Positions 9,417-18,256 of a stretch of 64,000 nt of DNA are shown piece by piece. Origin of the DNA: SXZD01 sp034680345. Lineage in GTDB: Bacteria; Pseudomonadota; Gammaproteobacteria; Burkholderiales; Burkholderiaceae_B. Under the pieces are notes generated by a model. That model was not told where the DNA came from and did no database searches. It saw only the letters and a program-made list of their open reading frames with translations. Where the stretch lies: NCBI GenBank assembly GCA_034680345.1, contig JAXISZ010000009.1:7979-71978 (forward strand). Direction: 5' to 3'. Position 1 is the first letter of the stretch, and the number at the start of each line of letters is the position of its first letter. The position numbers and the translations under genes were made by a program.

Positions 9417-10724
9417 ATTCATAAACTTGAGTGTTAAAATCAGCGCTAGGCTGCAAACAAAGTAGCTTAAACACAGCCAGATAACTAGCATTTTGGCGTC
9501 ATGGCTGTCATAGGAAATTTCAGCGGTTTTGCCGTTTTTAGTGTTGTTAGATAAATTATTATACGTGTTGTGATAGCTGTTATAGCCATCGTGACTATGG
9601 TCATTTGTATTTAAATGGTTGGTTAATTCTTTGGGTTTGCTGCGATAAGCCCATATCGCTGGTAGGCTAAACAAAGTTAAGCTGACTAATAAACCTAAAA
9701 TGCCATGTATTAAAAATTTTTCTAGAAAATGGTTGTGAATACCGCCGTGTATCCACATCCAGCGGGCGTCTGGGTCGGTGATTGGATTAAAAGGGTACGG
9801 GGCTTGTTGAATTGTTTTAATTTCACTCAAGCTATGGCCTTTAAAAAATTGTCGGTTTGCAAGTTCAGTAATTCCTAAATGAATGTTCAGTCGTAAGCCT
9901 AGAGAAGTGTTAAAGTTTGTGCCGTTTTGCCATAAAACCAGGTCTTGTTTGGCTTGCGCAATCCGATTTTGTACTGAAGGCGTTTGTAATGTACCTGCAA
10001 GGGCAGAGCACACAATAAGCAGTTTGGTTATAAAAATGCGTTTTGACGGGTTATGAAACAGCAACATGCAGCCTACTATAGCGCACATGGCTAGCCATGC
10101 AATACGGGTTTCACAGTCGTACAGTATATAAGCGGCAGCAACAGCACAAAGGCCAAAAAAACTTCTGGTTAGGGCATTTTTTTTGCAATTTAAAGCCCAT
10201 GAGGTTAGCGCCGCTGTGCCAATTACAGCAACTAATCCGGCAGTGTTGGGTTCAATAAAGTAAGTGGCAAATCGGGTGCTGCCGGTCCAAGCGGTCTGGC
10301 CTAGATCAATCCATTTGAAATCTAAAAAAATCAATACGGGAAAGCTTAAGGCAAAGGCGTTTTGAAAAAAACGCCAGTGTTTGCTTTCTAAACGGTGGTA
10401 CAACCACACAACGATAGGAGCGGCAAGTAACAAACGAGAGTATTCATCTAAAACCGCCATGTGTTTGGGGGTGCGAAACAATTCAAATCCAAGTGCCAAA
10501 GCCATTGGAATACATAGCAAGATGAACAAATTTTTGGTGTTTTTTTCTAGGTTTTGCCATTTGGGGCGGTGTAATAGTATCCAAAACACTGCGTAAAAAC
10601 TGGCAATAAACAAGCCAGTATTCATCAGTTTTTTAATAACATAAGCAAATGCCACGCTGAATAAAAAAAAGAATAAGACAGCGTTCTCAATATGATTGAG
10701 CAAATCTTTTTTTAAGAAACGCAT
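9333..10724 (-). CDS. O-antigen ligase/polymerase family membrane protein
   Basis: This 463-residue protein has around ten hydrophobic segments. The diagnostic part is a large periplasmic loop with SLGLRLNI followed by GIHNHFLEKFLIHGILGLL, the conserved His-rich motif of Wzy/WaaL proteins. WaaL transfers O-antigen from undecaprenyl pyrophosphate to lipid A-core; the related Wzy polymerises repeats, and sequence alone does not separate them. Position next to a heptosyltransferase favours ligase. A polar insert rich in Asn, His and Tyr near residues 375-405 precedes the last helices and looks added. The gene starts 20 bases behind the upstream heptosyltransferase, so they share a transcript. 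Confidence 0.85.
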   Translation of the reverse strand: MRFLKKDLLNHIENAVLFFFLFSVAFAYVIKKLMNTGLFIASFYAVFWILLHRPKWQNLEKNTKNLFILLCIPMALALGFELFRTPKHMAVLDEYSRLLLAAPIVVWLYHRLESKHWRFFQNAFALSFPVLIFLDFKWIDLGQTAWTGSTRFATYFIEPNTAGLVAVIGTAALTSWALNCKKNALTRSFFGLCAVAAAYILYDCETRIAWLAMCAIVGCMLLFHNPSKRIFITKLLIVCSALAGTLQTPSVQNRIAQAKQDLVLWQNGTNFNTSLGLRLNIHLGITELANRQFFKGHSLSEIKTIQQAPYPFNPITDPDARWMWIHGGIHNHFLEKFLIHGILGLLVSLTLFSLPAIWAYRSKPKELTNHLNTNDHSHDGYNSYHNTYNNLSNNTKNGKTAEISYDSHDAKMLVIWLCLSYFVCSLALILTLKFMNSFFAAILVIAFAQMFGISRQKGFTEKG

Positions 10725-10744
10725 GATGGGCCAGGTCCTTTGTT

Positions 10745-11860
10745 TTAAATATTCAATTGAGCTTTAATGGCTTGAATAACGGTTTCAGTTAAAATGGGTT
10801 TTAGATAGCGTTCAGTGGTGTTGGTGTTCAAGCCATCAGGGCTAGGAATGGTGCCATAATCTCCTGCATAGATGAGCGTAGCACAGTCAGACCAAGGTCG
10901 CCATTCTTGAATCCGAGTTGATCCAAATAAACAAACTTGTGGCACATTTAGAGCGGCTGCCATGTGCATCGGGGCAGAATCTACACCGATGTATAGCTTG
11001 CAGCGCTTTAAAAAAGCGGCAATTAGGGGTAAATTGACTTGGCCAGCGAGATTCAATACTTGCCCAGGCGTTGTGTTTTCCCCCAAATGCTGTTCAATAC
11101 ATTGCACCATAGCCACTTCCGTAGGGTCTGGACCACTGGTGAGTAAAACTTGTAGTCCTTGTCGCACTAAAAAATCAATAACCTGAGCAAATCGCTGTTC
11201 TTCCCAGCATTTAAAACCCCAGCGCGCTGATGGGTGGATCAAAACAAAATGGTTTGTTATGCCGTTGTTTTTTAAAATTTCGCCTGCTTGGGCTTCTATA
11301 GGTTTGGGGACAGGTAAGTGGCAAGGTGCATTTTGCGGTGTTGGGTCTTCAATGCTGGTTAGGCTGTGTAGTGCTTTATTTTTGAATATCGGGTTTAGGG
11401 CAATCGGTTTGAGTAATAAAAAATTTTGGGCGCAGGCATGTACGGTATTGTGTGTTGGTTGTGGGATTAGATGCGTGAATGCTTTTTGCCAAAGTAGACT
11501 TTTTCGCTTATTGCATAAAAATCCGATACGCACAGCCTTGGGGCATAGGTATGAAATAATGGCGCCAATCCATTGATCGGTTTGATGAAAAATAAAATGA
11601 TAATTTTGATTTTGAATCGACTTAATTAGATGGTGTTGCTTTTTTAGGCGTTCCCAGCCTTTGGTGTTGCGATCAATTGTCCAGATTTGGTTGACGTGAT
11701 CGTTGTGCTGTAAGAGGGCTAGCGTTTCTTGGTAAATCAAACAATCAATTTGAGCTTGTGGAAATTGATTGCGTAAATGCCTTAGAAACGCTGTGCATAG
11801 AAGGACGTCGCCATGGTGCCGCAGTTTAATCACCAAAATGTTGGGTGTGAGTGTTGTCAT
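10745..11860 (-). CDS. LPS heptosyltransferase, WaaQ-like (GT9)
   Basis: This is a glycosyltransferase family 9 enzyme of 371 residues that would add a heptose to the LPS inner core from ADP-heptose. The opening NILVIKLRHHGDVLL is the form seen in RfaQ/WaaQ-type heptosyltransferase III. The nucleotide-sugar domain carries HPSARWGFKCW and the C-terminal GVDSAPMHMAAALNVPQVCLFG, the standard GT9 donor-site motif. Start ATG at 11860; the porin is transcribed divergently 234 bases away. Assignment to heptosyltransferase III rather than I or II rests on the N-terminal motif. Confidence 0.87.
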   Translation of the reverse strand: MTTLTPNILVIKLRHHGDVLLCTAFLRHLRNQFPQAQIDCLIYQETLALLQHNDHVNQIWTIDRNTKGWERLKKQHHLIKSIQNQNYHFIFHQTDQWIGAIISYLCPKAVRIGFLCNKRKSLLWQKAFTHLIPQPTHNTVHACAQNFLLLKPIALNPIFKNKALHSLTSIEDPTPQNAPCHLPVPKPIEAQAGEILKNNGITNHFVLIHPSARWGFKCWEEQRFAQVIDFLVRQGLQVLLTSGPDPTEVAMVQCIEQHLGENTTPGQVLNLAGQVNLPLIAAFLKRCKLYIGVDSAPMHMAAALNVPQVCLFGSTRIQEWRPWSDCATLIYAGDYGTIPSPDGLNTNTTERYLKPILTETVIQAIKAQLNI

Positions 11861-12094
11861 AGAGACGCAGTAGATTCAATCAAGATCGAATTGTTAGGTT
11901 TGTTAAGATTCAGCGTGGATTTTAATTGATTGCGGGTGTTTTAAGTGCTTAGCAATTGTAGCCTAGGAACAACAAAAAAAAGGAATTTAGGGGTTTAAAG
12001 TGCGATTTGGTTTGAAGCTCGCAGTTGCTAGCGGTACATTACACTTACACCGCTTATAGGCGGACAAGTTTAACCAACCTTTAAAGGTGAATGA

Positions 12095-13300
12095 ATGAAT
12101 AAGAAAGTGCTCGCAGTTGCAATCGGTGCAGCCTTAGCTGCTCCCGCATTTGCACAATCTTCAAATGTAACTTTATACGGTCGTATCAATACTGCGATTG
12201 AATCAAACCACACAGGCAATGGTGGTTCAGAAGTGGCTATGCGCAGCTACTCTTCCCGTTTAGGTGTTCGTGGTGTTGAAGACCTTGGCGGTGGTAACAA
12301 AGCTGTTTTTGGTTTGGAAAGCCAATTAGATTCAGATGGTGGCAGTGCTTCCACTCCGTTCACAGGGTTGCGTAATGCCTATGTTGGTTTGGACACAGGT
12401 TCTACAGGTCGTTTGGTTTTAGGTCGTTTGGACGCAGCTGTTTTAGCGCCTTTGTATAACCAAATTTCTTCAGTGATGGACTTCGTTGGCTACGATACCC
12501 AAGCCAATGCATTTGTTATGGCCAATGGCCGTAATTTAGGTACCTACACATTGGGTACATCTACAGGTACAAACGGTGCTGTTGCACCTAATATTGGTGG
12601 CACTTTAGCTCCTAATAGCTCGAACTCCACAGGTCAAAACGATTCTACATTTGCTGCTGTTCAGCGTGTTTCCAACGCATTTGGTTACCAAGTAAAATTG
12701 GGTGACGTAGATGTTCAAGCCCGCTTGGCGTTAAATGGCCCTAACGACGTAGTTCCTGGTAACACAGGCGCAACTGGTGAAAACAATGCGCGTAACTTTG
12801 AAGCCGCTGCTAACTACAAATTAGGCAAGCTTACTTTAGGTGGTGGTTTTGAAAAAGCCAGCTATTCCAAAGTGGTTTCTTCTACTTCTAACGTAATTGA
12901 AGCCAATGCTAAAGCCGCATTTGATAGCCGTTTCCAAGCTGTTGCTGGTTATAACTTTGGCGTGGCTAAAGTGGGTGCTTTATTTGCTCGCAACAGAATT
13001 GACGCTACAACCGCTGGTCGTGATGATTCTGGTAACGAATATGGTTTAAGCGCCACAGTGCCTTTAACACCAAAAGCTGATTTGGTTGCTAACTATGGTC
13101 GCCGTGATTTGTTGACAAATGATGCTATCGGTGCTAACAATCCAGCCAATGCTAAACGCACTCAGGTGGCGTTTGGTGCGCGTTATAACCTGTCTGCTCG
13201 TACACAAGCTTACGCTGTTTATAATCGCACAGACTCAAACGACAAAATCAGCAACAACGAAGTTAAATCTTTGACAGTTGGTTTGCGTCACAACTTCTGA
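12095..13300 (+). CDS. Outer-membrane porin, Burkholderiales general porin family
   Basis: A 401-residue trimeric beta-barrel porin of the type common in Burkholderiales. The N-terminus MNKKVLAVAIGAALAAPAFA is a Sec signal peptide cleaved before QSSNVTLYGRI. The mature protein begins with the first beta strand and ends in GLRHNF; a terminal Phe is the usual barrel-assembly signal. Strands alternate with Gly/Asn-rich loops. AAAGGTGA (12083-12090) is a strong ribosome site. An overlapping out-of-frame ATG at 12091 reads three codons only, so 12095 is the start. Codon use is more uniform than in neighbours, consistent with high expression. A strong terminator follows. Confidence 0.96.
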   Translation: MNKKVLAVAIGAALAAPAFAQSSNVTLYGRINTAIESNHTGNGGSEVAMRSYSSRLGVRGVEDLGGGNKAVFGLESQLDSDGGSASTPFTGLRNAYVGLDTGSTGRLVLGRLDAAVLAPLYNQISSVMDFVGYDTQANAFVMANGRNLGTYTLGTSTGTNGAVAPNIGGTLAPNSSNSTGQNDSTFAAVQRVSNAFGYQVKLGDVDVQARLALNGPNDVVPGNTGATGENNARNFEAAANYKLGKLTLGGGFEKASYSKVVSSTSNVIEANAKAAFDSRFQAVAGYNFGVAKVGALFARNRIDATTAGRDDSGNEYGLSATVPLTPKADLVANYGRRDLLTNDAIGANNPANAKRTQVAFGARYNLSARTQAYAVYNRTDSNDKISNNEVKSLTVGLRHNF

Positions 13301-13330
13301 TTTTAGATTGTAAATTAGAGTTTAGGTGTT

Positions 13331-13358
13331 AAAAAAACCGCCGTATGGCGGTTTTTTT
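13331..13358. terminator. Bidirectional rho-independent terminator
   Basis: A perfect 12-bp stem (13331-13342 with 13347-13358, core ACCGCC/GGCGGT) around the loop GTAT carries seven As on one side and seven Ts on the other. It can end both the porin and the convergent glycosyltransferase. Confidence 0.93.
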
Positions 13359-13381
13359 GGTTTATTTGCTTAAAGGTTTAT

Positions 13382-14206
13382 TTACACCCAAATAAATTCG
13401 CCGTTTTCTCGATACCCAAGCATTGAAAAGCCAAATTTAGATTTTTCTTGAGTGCTGGCTTGTTTGCGTAAATGTTTCCATGCCCATTGGTTGCGTTTTC
13501 GAGTTAACCAATTTTGGTTGAGCAACAGTTTGTTGTTGCGTTGGCCTAGTCCTTTTGTTTCTGCAATACCGCGTTCTTGTTTCATTGCTTTTACAGTGAC
13601 GGAACCATAGTGGTGAATCCATGCGGCACCCACCAACCCCATAGGGATATTGTGTTTCTGCATTTCGTGGAAAAACAGCGTGTCCTCATATCCAAGCAAT
13701 TGCGGCGTAGCCCGAAAATAGCCGGCTTGCATAAAAACAGAATGGTGAATAGCCATACAGACACCGTGCCGATCGCCAAGGCGAACTGCGTTGCGCATGG
13801 TGTGTCCAGCGCGTTTGGCAAATGAATCTAAATTGTAGTCTTTATTGCGTTCTACCATGCTGGGCATAATCACTTTTAGGTCGTGACTTTTTCCTGCTTC
13901 TAGGAGATTTTCTAAAAAATGTGGTGTCCATTCTATGTCATTGTTCATCACAATGGTCCATTCGCTTTGAAAATGTAAAGCACCTTGGTTCCAAGCAACG
14001 CCGCATCCCATATTGTCCTTGTTAAAAATGCGTGCGCCTAAATTTAGCGTTTCCAAGTATTGGCGGGTATTATCGCGGCTACCGTTGTCAACAACTGCTA
14101 CCCGTTTGAGGTTATAACCATTGCGCACTAAACTTTCGATGGTTTTTTGTGTATACGCTTGTTGGTTGTAGCAAGCAAAAGTAATGGCGTAGTCAAAGTT
14201 GCTCAT
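13382..14206 (-). CDS. Family 2 glycosyltransferase
   Basis: A GT-A type transferase of 274 residues, probably adding sugars to LPS or capsule. The opening block YAITFACYNQQAYTQKTIES and the following VVDNGSRDNT are the nucleotide-binding part of GT2 enzymes. The metal site is MNNDIEW, a D-x-D-like motif. FFHEMQKH near 180 resembles the acceptor-side acidic segment. No membrane segment is visible, so it would act at the cytoplasmic face. The donor and acceptor cannot be predicted. Confidence 0.87.
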   Translation of the reverse strand: MSNFDYAITFACYNQQAYTQKTIESLVRNGYNLKRVAVVDNGSRDNTRQYLETLNLGARIFNKDNMGCGVAWNQGALHFQSEWTIVMNNDIEWTPHFLENLLEAGKSHDLKVIMPSMVERNKDYNLDSFAKRAGHTMRNAVRLGDRHGVCMAIHHSVFMQAGYFRATPQLLGYEDTLFFHEMQKHNIPMGLVGAAWIHHYGSVTVKAMKQERGIAETKGLGQRNNKLLLNQNWLTRKRNQWAWKHLRKQASTQEKSKFGFSMLGYRENGEFIWV

Positions 14207-14324
14207 GGTGGTTGTAATCGGTTTATATTTTTGATTAAGGTAAGGCTAAAACCCAGTTTTTAAGGGTAACATGATTTAGGGCTGTTACTTTTTTAAAGTA
14301 AATTTTGTAAAGCAAATTGTGTTT

Positions 14325-15416
14325 TTACTGTGTCATGGCATTGATTAACTGGCTTAAATTGCGTTCAATTGAAAATTGTTTGCGTAAAATATGCGCGCCA
14401 TGGGCCGCCCAAGAACTTGCAGTTTCTGGATAGTCTAAAATTTCCAATATCGCTTGAATCCATGCTTGGTCTTGGTCTGGTGGTGCCAATAAGCCACTGA
14501 CACGGTGTTTTATTGTTTCTGGAATACCCCCTGTATTGCTGGCAACGGTGGGAATGCCCAAAGCCGTGGTTTCAATTTGAAACATGCCCAGTGGCTCATA
14601 AAGTGATGGCATCACAGCCAAATTACAATACTGCAAAAGTTGGCTGATGGGGTTAACCAAGCCAGTAAAAAAGACATGCGATTGTAAGTTTAAGTCTTTA
14701 ACTTGGGTTTCTAGAGTTTGGCGGTTGTAGCCTTCACCAGCAATTAAGTAACGCAGGTTGGGGTATCGTTGAAGTAAAGTGGGTAAAATGCGCAATACAG
14801 TGGTTTGGCCTTTTTCTGCTCGCAGCATTGAGCCGTGACCAATAACGGGTCCGGGGTGTTTATTTAACCAAGCGGCCACATCTGGAAGTGGGGCTGGGGG
14901 TGCATCTAGTTTTGAAAAATCAATGCCCGGGTACAAAACCTTGACTTTTTGGGGTTCAATTTTTCGGTTTTTTAGTAATTCAGATCTTAGGTACTGGCTA
15001 GGTGTAAAAGCCAAGTGATACCAATGGTTATATGCGCGTGCATTGCCTGTTTTGGGCAAGTAAGTGCGCATTTTGATGTGTCGTATAGGCTGTTGTTTAC
15101 TGGGTTGTAAAAACTTAAGCGCAAGTGTGCTTAAATTGCTGTCATGATTGCTATGGCTAATTAATGCTTGAGGTTTACCATGTTTTATGGCGCGAACAAT
15201 TTTAAAAATACTGAACAAGTCTGCAGCGTTTCTAAGAGGGGCAAACTCTATAGGCAAACCCAATTGCAGCGCAAATTCAGCAATTCTGCTGTGTGGACGT
15301 GTCAGTAGCAATACTTGCCAGTTATGGTTACGCAGTGCCTGCATTTGTTGTAGTATTTGCAGTTCTTGGCCGCCCAAATTGGGTGAGCTTTCAGTAAAAA
15401 TAACGCTATTGGCCAT
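14325..15416 (-). CDS. Family 4 (GT-B) glycosyltransferase
   Basis: A 363-residue retaining GT-B glycosyltransferase. The N-terminal domain opens with VIFTESSPNLGGQELQIL, a glycine-rich acceptor-side loop. The C-terminal donor domain has PVIGHGSMLRAEKG, LIAGEGYNRQTLE and the E-x7-E motif in EPLGMFQIE, then GIPTVASNTGGIPE. These are the hallmarks of WaaG-like enzymes. Setting in the envelope block suggests LPS core or O-chain work. It lies 118 bases ahead of the family 2 enzyme on the same strand; co-transcription is plausible. The specific sugar is unknown. Confidence 0.9.
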   Translation of the reverse strand: MANSVIFTESSPNLGGQELQILQQMQALRNHNWQVLLLTRPHSRIAEFALQLGLPIEFAPLRNAADLFSIFKIVRAIKHGKPQALISHSNHDSNLSTLALKFLQPSKQQPIRHIKMRTYLPKTGNARAYNHWYHLAFTPSQYLRSELLKNRKIEPQKVKVLYPGIDFSKLDAPPAPLPDVAAWLNKHPGPVIGHGSMLRAEKGQTTVLRILPTLLQRYPNLRYLIAGEGYNRQTLETQVKDLNLQSHVFFTGLVNPISQLLQYCNLAVMPSLYEPLGMFQIETTALGIPTVASNTGGIPETIKHRVSGLLAPPDQDQAWIQAILEILDYPETASSWAAHGAHILRKQFSIERNLSQLINAMTQ

Positions 15417-15499
15417 GCAGTGGGGCTGTTGTTAGAATACCATGATTCTATCAAACCCTAGTGCTGTACTTAGCGCACTTTGCTTATGAAACGGTATTT

Positions 15500-16399
15500 A
15501 TGCATTCATTCGAGCCTGCAGTAGATTTAAAAAAAGAATTAAAAAAACAATTAGAAGAAGTAAAGGTAGGTCTTGAAGTAGAGTGCGAAACAGTGCAGCG
15601 CGATTGTCCTTTGTGCGCAAGTTCTGTGCATACTGCAAAAAAATTACCGTATGGCAATCATTTGTGGCAAGTGGTGCAGTGTCAACATTGTCAATTTGTT
15701 TATTTGCCTAAAATTCCGGTCTACGAGCGATTATCTGAGGAGTTTGCTTGGGAAAAAACATCTGAGCAAGAGCGTTTTATCAAGCAGCAACGCGAACCTT
15801 TGAAGCAGCGTTTTAGCCAAACTTTTAAACAGTGGCGTCGTCGGTACATAAAGCGCGACAAATTACCTGTGTTAATTCAAAGGTATATTTTGCCTGGCAA
15901 TGTGTTAGATATTGGGTGTGCAGCTGGTGGTTTATTGGCTGCTTTGCCCAGTGCATATATACCGTATGGTGTAGAAATTTCTAAAGCCTTGTCCGAACAG
16001 GCCAACATGGCTGTGCTTGAGCGAGGCGGTTACGTAGTACACAACAATGCACTTGATGGTACGGGTGCTTTTGCTGCTGAGTTTTTTTCTGGGGTAATTA
16101 TGAGCGCCTTTTTAGAGCATGAGAGGCAGGCCTTGCAATTATTAGAACAAGTGCGGCGGGTATTGCGGCCAGACGGCGTGGCCATTATTAAAGTGCCCAA
16201 TTTTGCTTCAATCAATCGTGTTGTTCGGGCGCGGCGGTGGTGCGGTTTTCGGTTGCCTGACCACGTCAACTATTTCACGCCCACCACTTTGCGTGCTTTG
16301 GTGGAAAAGTCAGGTTTAAAACCCATTCAATTTTCTTTTTTAGACCGTTTGCCTACCAGTGATAATATGTGGATGGTGGTGGGGCCTAACAATATTTAG
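15500..16399 (+). CDS. SAM-dependent methyltransferase with N-terminal zinc-finger-like motif
   Basis: A class I methyltransferase of about 299 residues. The N-terminus has a four-cysteine motif, CPLC then CQHC 26 residues later, as in sugar methyltransferases with a small metal-binding head. The SAM site is VLDIGCAAGG, followed by the acidic GVEISKA and by LRPDGVAIIKVPN. The frame can be extended to a GTG at 15461, but the ATG at 15500 gives a cleaner N-terminus; neither has a good ribosome site. It probably methylates a surface glycan or its precursor, judging from its neighbours. Confidence 0.82.
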   Translation: MHSFEPAVDLKKELKKQLEEVKVGLEVECETVQRDCPLCASSVHTAKKLPYGNHLWQVVQCQHCQFVYLPKIPVYERLSEEFAWEKTSEQERFIKQQREPLKQRFSQTFKQWRRRYIKRDKLPVLIQRYILPGNVLDIGCAAGGLLAALPSAYIPYGVEISKALSEQANMAVLERGGYVVHNNALDGTGAFAAEFFSGVIMSAFLEHERQALQLLEQVRRVLRPDGVAIIKVPNFASINRVVRARRWCGFRLPDHVNYFTPTTLRALVEKSGLKPIQFSFLDRLPTSDNMWMVVGPNNI

Positions 16400-16514
16400 A
16401 TGGCTTTAGAAAGTTTGAACAATATCTTTACACTCTTTAAGTGGCACCAAGCCGACCCCACGCAATCTATTTGAAATATTCAAAATGGCGTTGTTGATTT
16501 CAATAACGCAAACT

Positions 16515-17549
16515 CTATTGAGTTGACAGACCAAGGCGTTCAAATAATTTCATGTCTGCTTGGGCTTCTGGGTTTTCTGTAATCAGTAGTTTGTCGCCAT
16601 AGAAAATAGAATTGGTACCAGCTAGAAAGCAAAGTGCTTGCAATTCGTCGCTCATGGTTTGGCGTCCAGCTGAAAGCCTCACCATTGATTGTGGCATGGT
16701 AATACGAGCTACAGCAATGGTGCGAACAAACTCAAAGGGGTCGATGGGTTCTACCCCTTCTAATGGGGTCCCGGGTACACGAACCAGATTGTTAATCGGC
16801 ACTGATTCAGGCGCTGGGTTTAAGTTTGCTAGCTCTGCAATGAGCCCTGCGCGTTGTTCTCGGGTTTCTCCCATGCCGACTATCCCACCGCAGCATACAT
16901 TGAGCCCGGCATGGCGAACGCGTTCTAGCGTGTCAAGGCGTTCTTGATACGTGCGTGTTGAAATAATGTCTTGGTAAAAATCGGGGGCGGTGTCTAGATT
17001 GTGATTGTAATAGTCTAGGCCCGCGTTTTTTAACTGTTCTGCTTGACCTTCTTTAAGCATACCTAGGGTAACGCAGGTTTCTAGGCCAAGCGCTTTAACA
17101 GTGCGCACCATTTCTGCCACGGCTTGAATGTGTTGATCTTTTGGGCTGCGCCATGCTGCCCCCATGCAAAAACGTGTGGCACCAGCTGCTTTGGCAGCAA
17201 TCGCGGCGTTTTTAACAGCCTCAATTTCCATGAGTTTTTCTGCTTCAATACCCGTGTTGTGGTGTGCGCTTTGAGGGCAATAGCCACAATTTTCAGGGCA
17301 ACCCCCCGTTTTAATATTTAATAGGGTGGATAACTGAATGGTATTGGGGTTAAAGTGTTGGCGGTGAATGGTTTGTGCTTCAAATAGTAAGTTATTTAAT
17401 GGCAATCCAAATAGATTAAGAATAGCTTCTACAGACCATGGGTTTTCACGGGTATGCGCCAAGTTTGGCGAGGCGTTTTTTTTGGGTTTACAGAAAAAAA
17501 CAGCCTGCGTTTCAGATTGCTGATTCAATGAATGATTGCTTGTGCTCAT
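16515..17549 (-). CDS. bioB: Biotin synthase
   Basis: A radical-SAM enzyme that inserts sulfur into dethiobiotin, the last step of biotin synthesis. The 344-residue protein has the 4Fe-4S radical-SAM motif C-x3-C-x2-C at Cys84, Cys88 and Cys91 (GGCPENCGYCPQS). The 2Fe-2S site residues lie in the usual places: CMGAAWR, TCVTLGML and GLNVCCGGIVGMGE. RLSAGRQTM is the conserved late motif. On the same strand, bioDA ends 878 bases upstream, and the gap is filled by an opposite-strand repeat locus, so a single bio transcript is uncertain. Confidence 0.97.
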   Translation of the reverse strand: MSTSNHSLNQQSETQAVFFCKPKKNASPNLAHTRENPWSVEAILNLFGLPLNNLLFEAQTIHRQHFNPNTIQLSTLLNIKTGGCPENCGYCPQSAHHNTGIEAEKLMEIEAVKNAAIAAKAAGATRFCMGAAWRSPKDQHIQAVAEMVRTVKALGLETCVTLGMLKEGQAEQLKNAGLDYYNHNLDTAPDFYQDIISTRTYQERLDTLERVRHAGLNVCCGGIVGMGETREQRAGLIAELANLNPAPESVPINNLVRVPGTPLEGVEPIDPFEFVRTIAVARITMPQSMVRLSAGRQTMSDELQALCFLAGTNSIFYGDKLLITENPEAQADMKLFERLGLSTQ

Positions 17550-17625
17550 AATTAAAAAAATTAGCCTTTTTAAGCCATTAACTGTTTAATTTTACCAGTT
17601 CTATTTAAGGTTTTTTTTTATTTTT

Positions 17626-18063
17626 AGTGGAACTTGATTGATTAAGAATGACACTTAATTACTAGTAATTTTTTTTTTAAGAGGTTTTATTATGCCATTT
17701 CAAAAATTAGGCCCAGGTACCCATCGAGTTTCTGGTGGTAGATTAGAAATTAACAATTCTTCCGAAAATGCACAGCAAAATAAAAAAGTAAAGCATACTG
17801 ATATTCCCAATTCCCATCTTAGGCGGGAAGAATCGGCAAAAATTTTGTTAGAAAATTTTGGCAGATTAGCGCTTAATTCTTCTTCCGAAAATGCACAGCA
17901 AAATAACACAGCAAACTTTACTGGTTCTACAAGTGGAACTTGATCGATTTAGAATGACCCCCAATTATTGGTAAGTTTTTTAAGAGGTTTTATTATGCCA
18001 GTTCAAAAATTAGGCCCAGGTACCCATCGAGTTTCTGGTGGTAGATTAGAAACTAACAATTCT
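17626..18063 (+). repeat. Tandem direct repeat: gene leader plus start, two copies
   Basis: Segment 17626-17760 (AGTGGAACTTGAT onward through the first 23 codons of the first orphan gene) recurs at 17932-18063 before the second. Shared parts include AGTGGAACTTGAT, AGAATGAC, AAGAGGTTTTATTATGCC and GGCCCAGGTACCCATCG. In the second copy AGTGGAACTTGA is the end of the first gene (S-G-T-stop). The same bases stand before the first gene too, so a further upstream copy may have been lost. Confidence 0.9.
17692..17943 (+). CDS. Orphan repeat protein, copy 1 (83 residues)
   Basis: Not a family I recognise. The protein opens MPFQKLGPGTHRVSGGRLE and contains the unit SSENAQQN twice, 41 residues apart. 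It is polar, without cysteine, signal peptide or membrane segment, and rich in Asn, Ser and Gln. AAGAGG lies nine bases before the ATG. It is a shorter sister of the following gene, with a nearly identical leader and first 23 codons but a diverged middle (KKVKHTDIPNSHLRREESAK). It stands between bioDA and bioB on the opposite strand. Real expression is likely because two copies keep frame and ribosome site. Confidence 0.6.
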   Translation: MPFQKLGPGTHRVSGGRLEINNSSENAQQNKKVKHTDIPNSHLRREESAKILLENFGRLALNSSSENAQQNNTANFTGSTSGT

Positions 18064-18256
18064 TCCGAAAATGCACAGCAAAATAACACAGCAAACCTTA
18101 CTGGTTCTACTGTAGTTAGGCCTCAGGCTCACCGTTTAGAGATTGCCAATCATTCTCAAAAGTGGGAAGCGTTGGTAAAAACGTTGTTAGAAAATGTTGG
18201 CATATCAGCGCTTAATTCTTTTTCCGAAAATGCACAGCAAAATAACACAGCAAACC
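17761..18256 (+). repeat. Four copies of an internal coding repeat
   Basis: The string TCCGAAAATGCACAGCAAAA begins at 17761, 17884, 18064 and 18223, mostly continuing as TAACACAGCAAAC. The spacing is 123 bases inside the first gene and 159 inside the second, both multiples of three. In the second gene the whole 53-residue unit is duplicated, including VVRPQA-RL and NHSQKWEALVKTL. Confidence 0.93.

Noticed and set aside
12001..12080. A promoter for the porin
   Set aside because: Several partial hexamers occur but none at acceptable spacing, so no position is given.
17761..18256. Regularly spaced repeats as a possible CRISPR array
   Set aside because: Units are in frame, spaced 123 and 159 bases, and the parts between are also repeated; this is a coding repeat.
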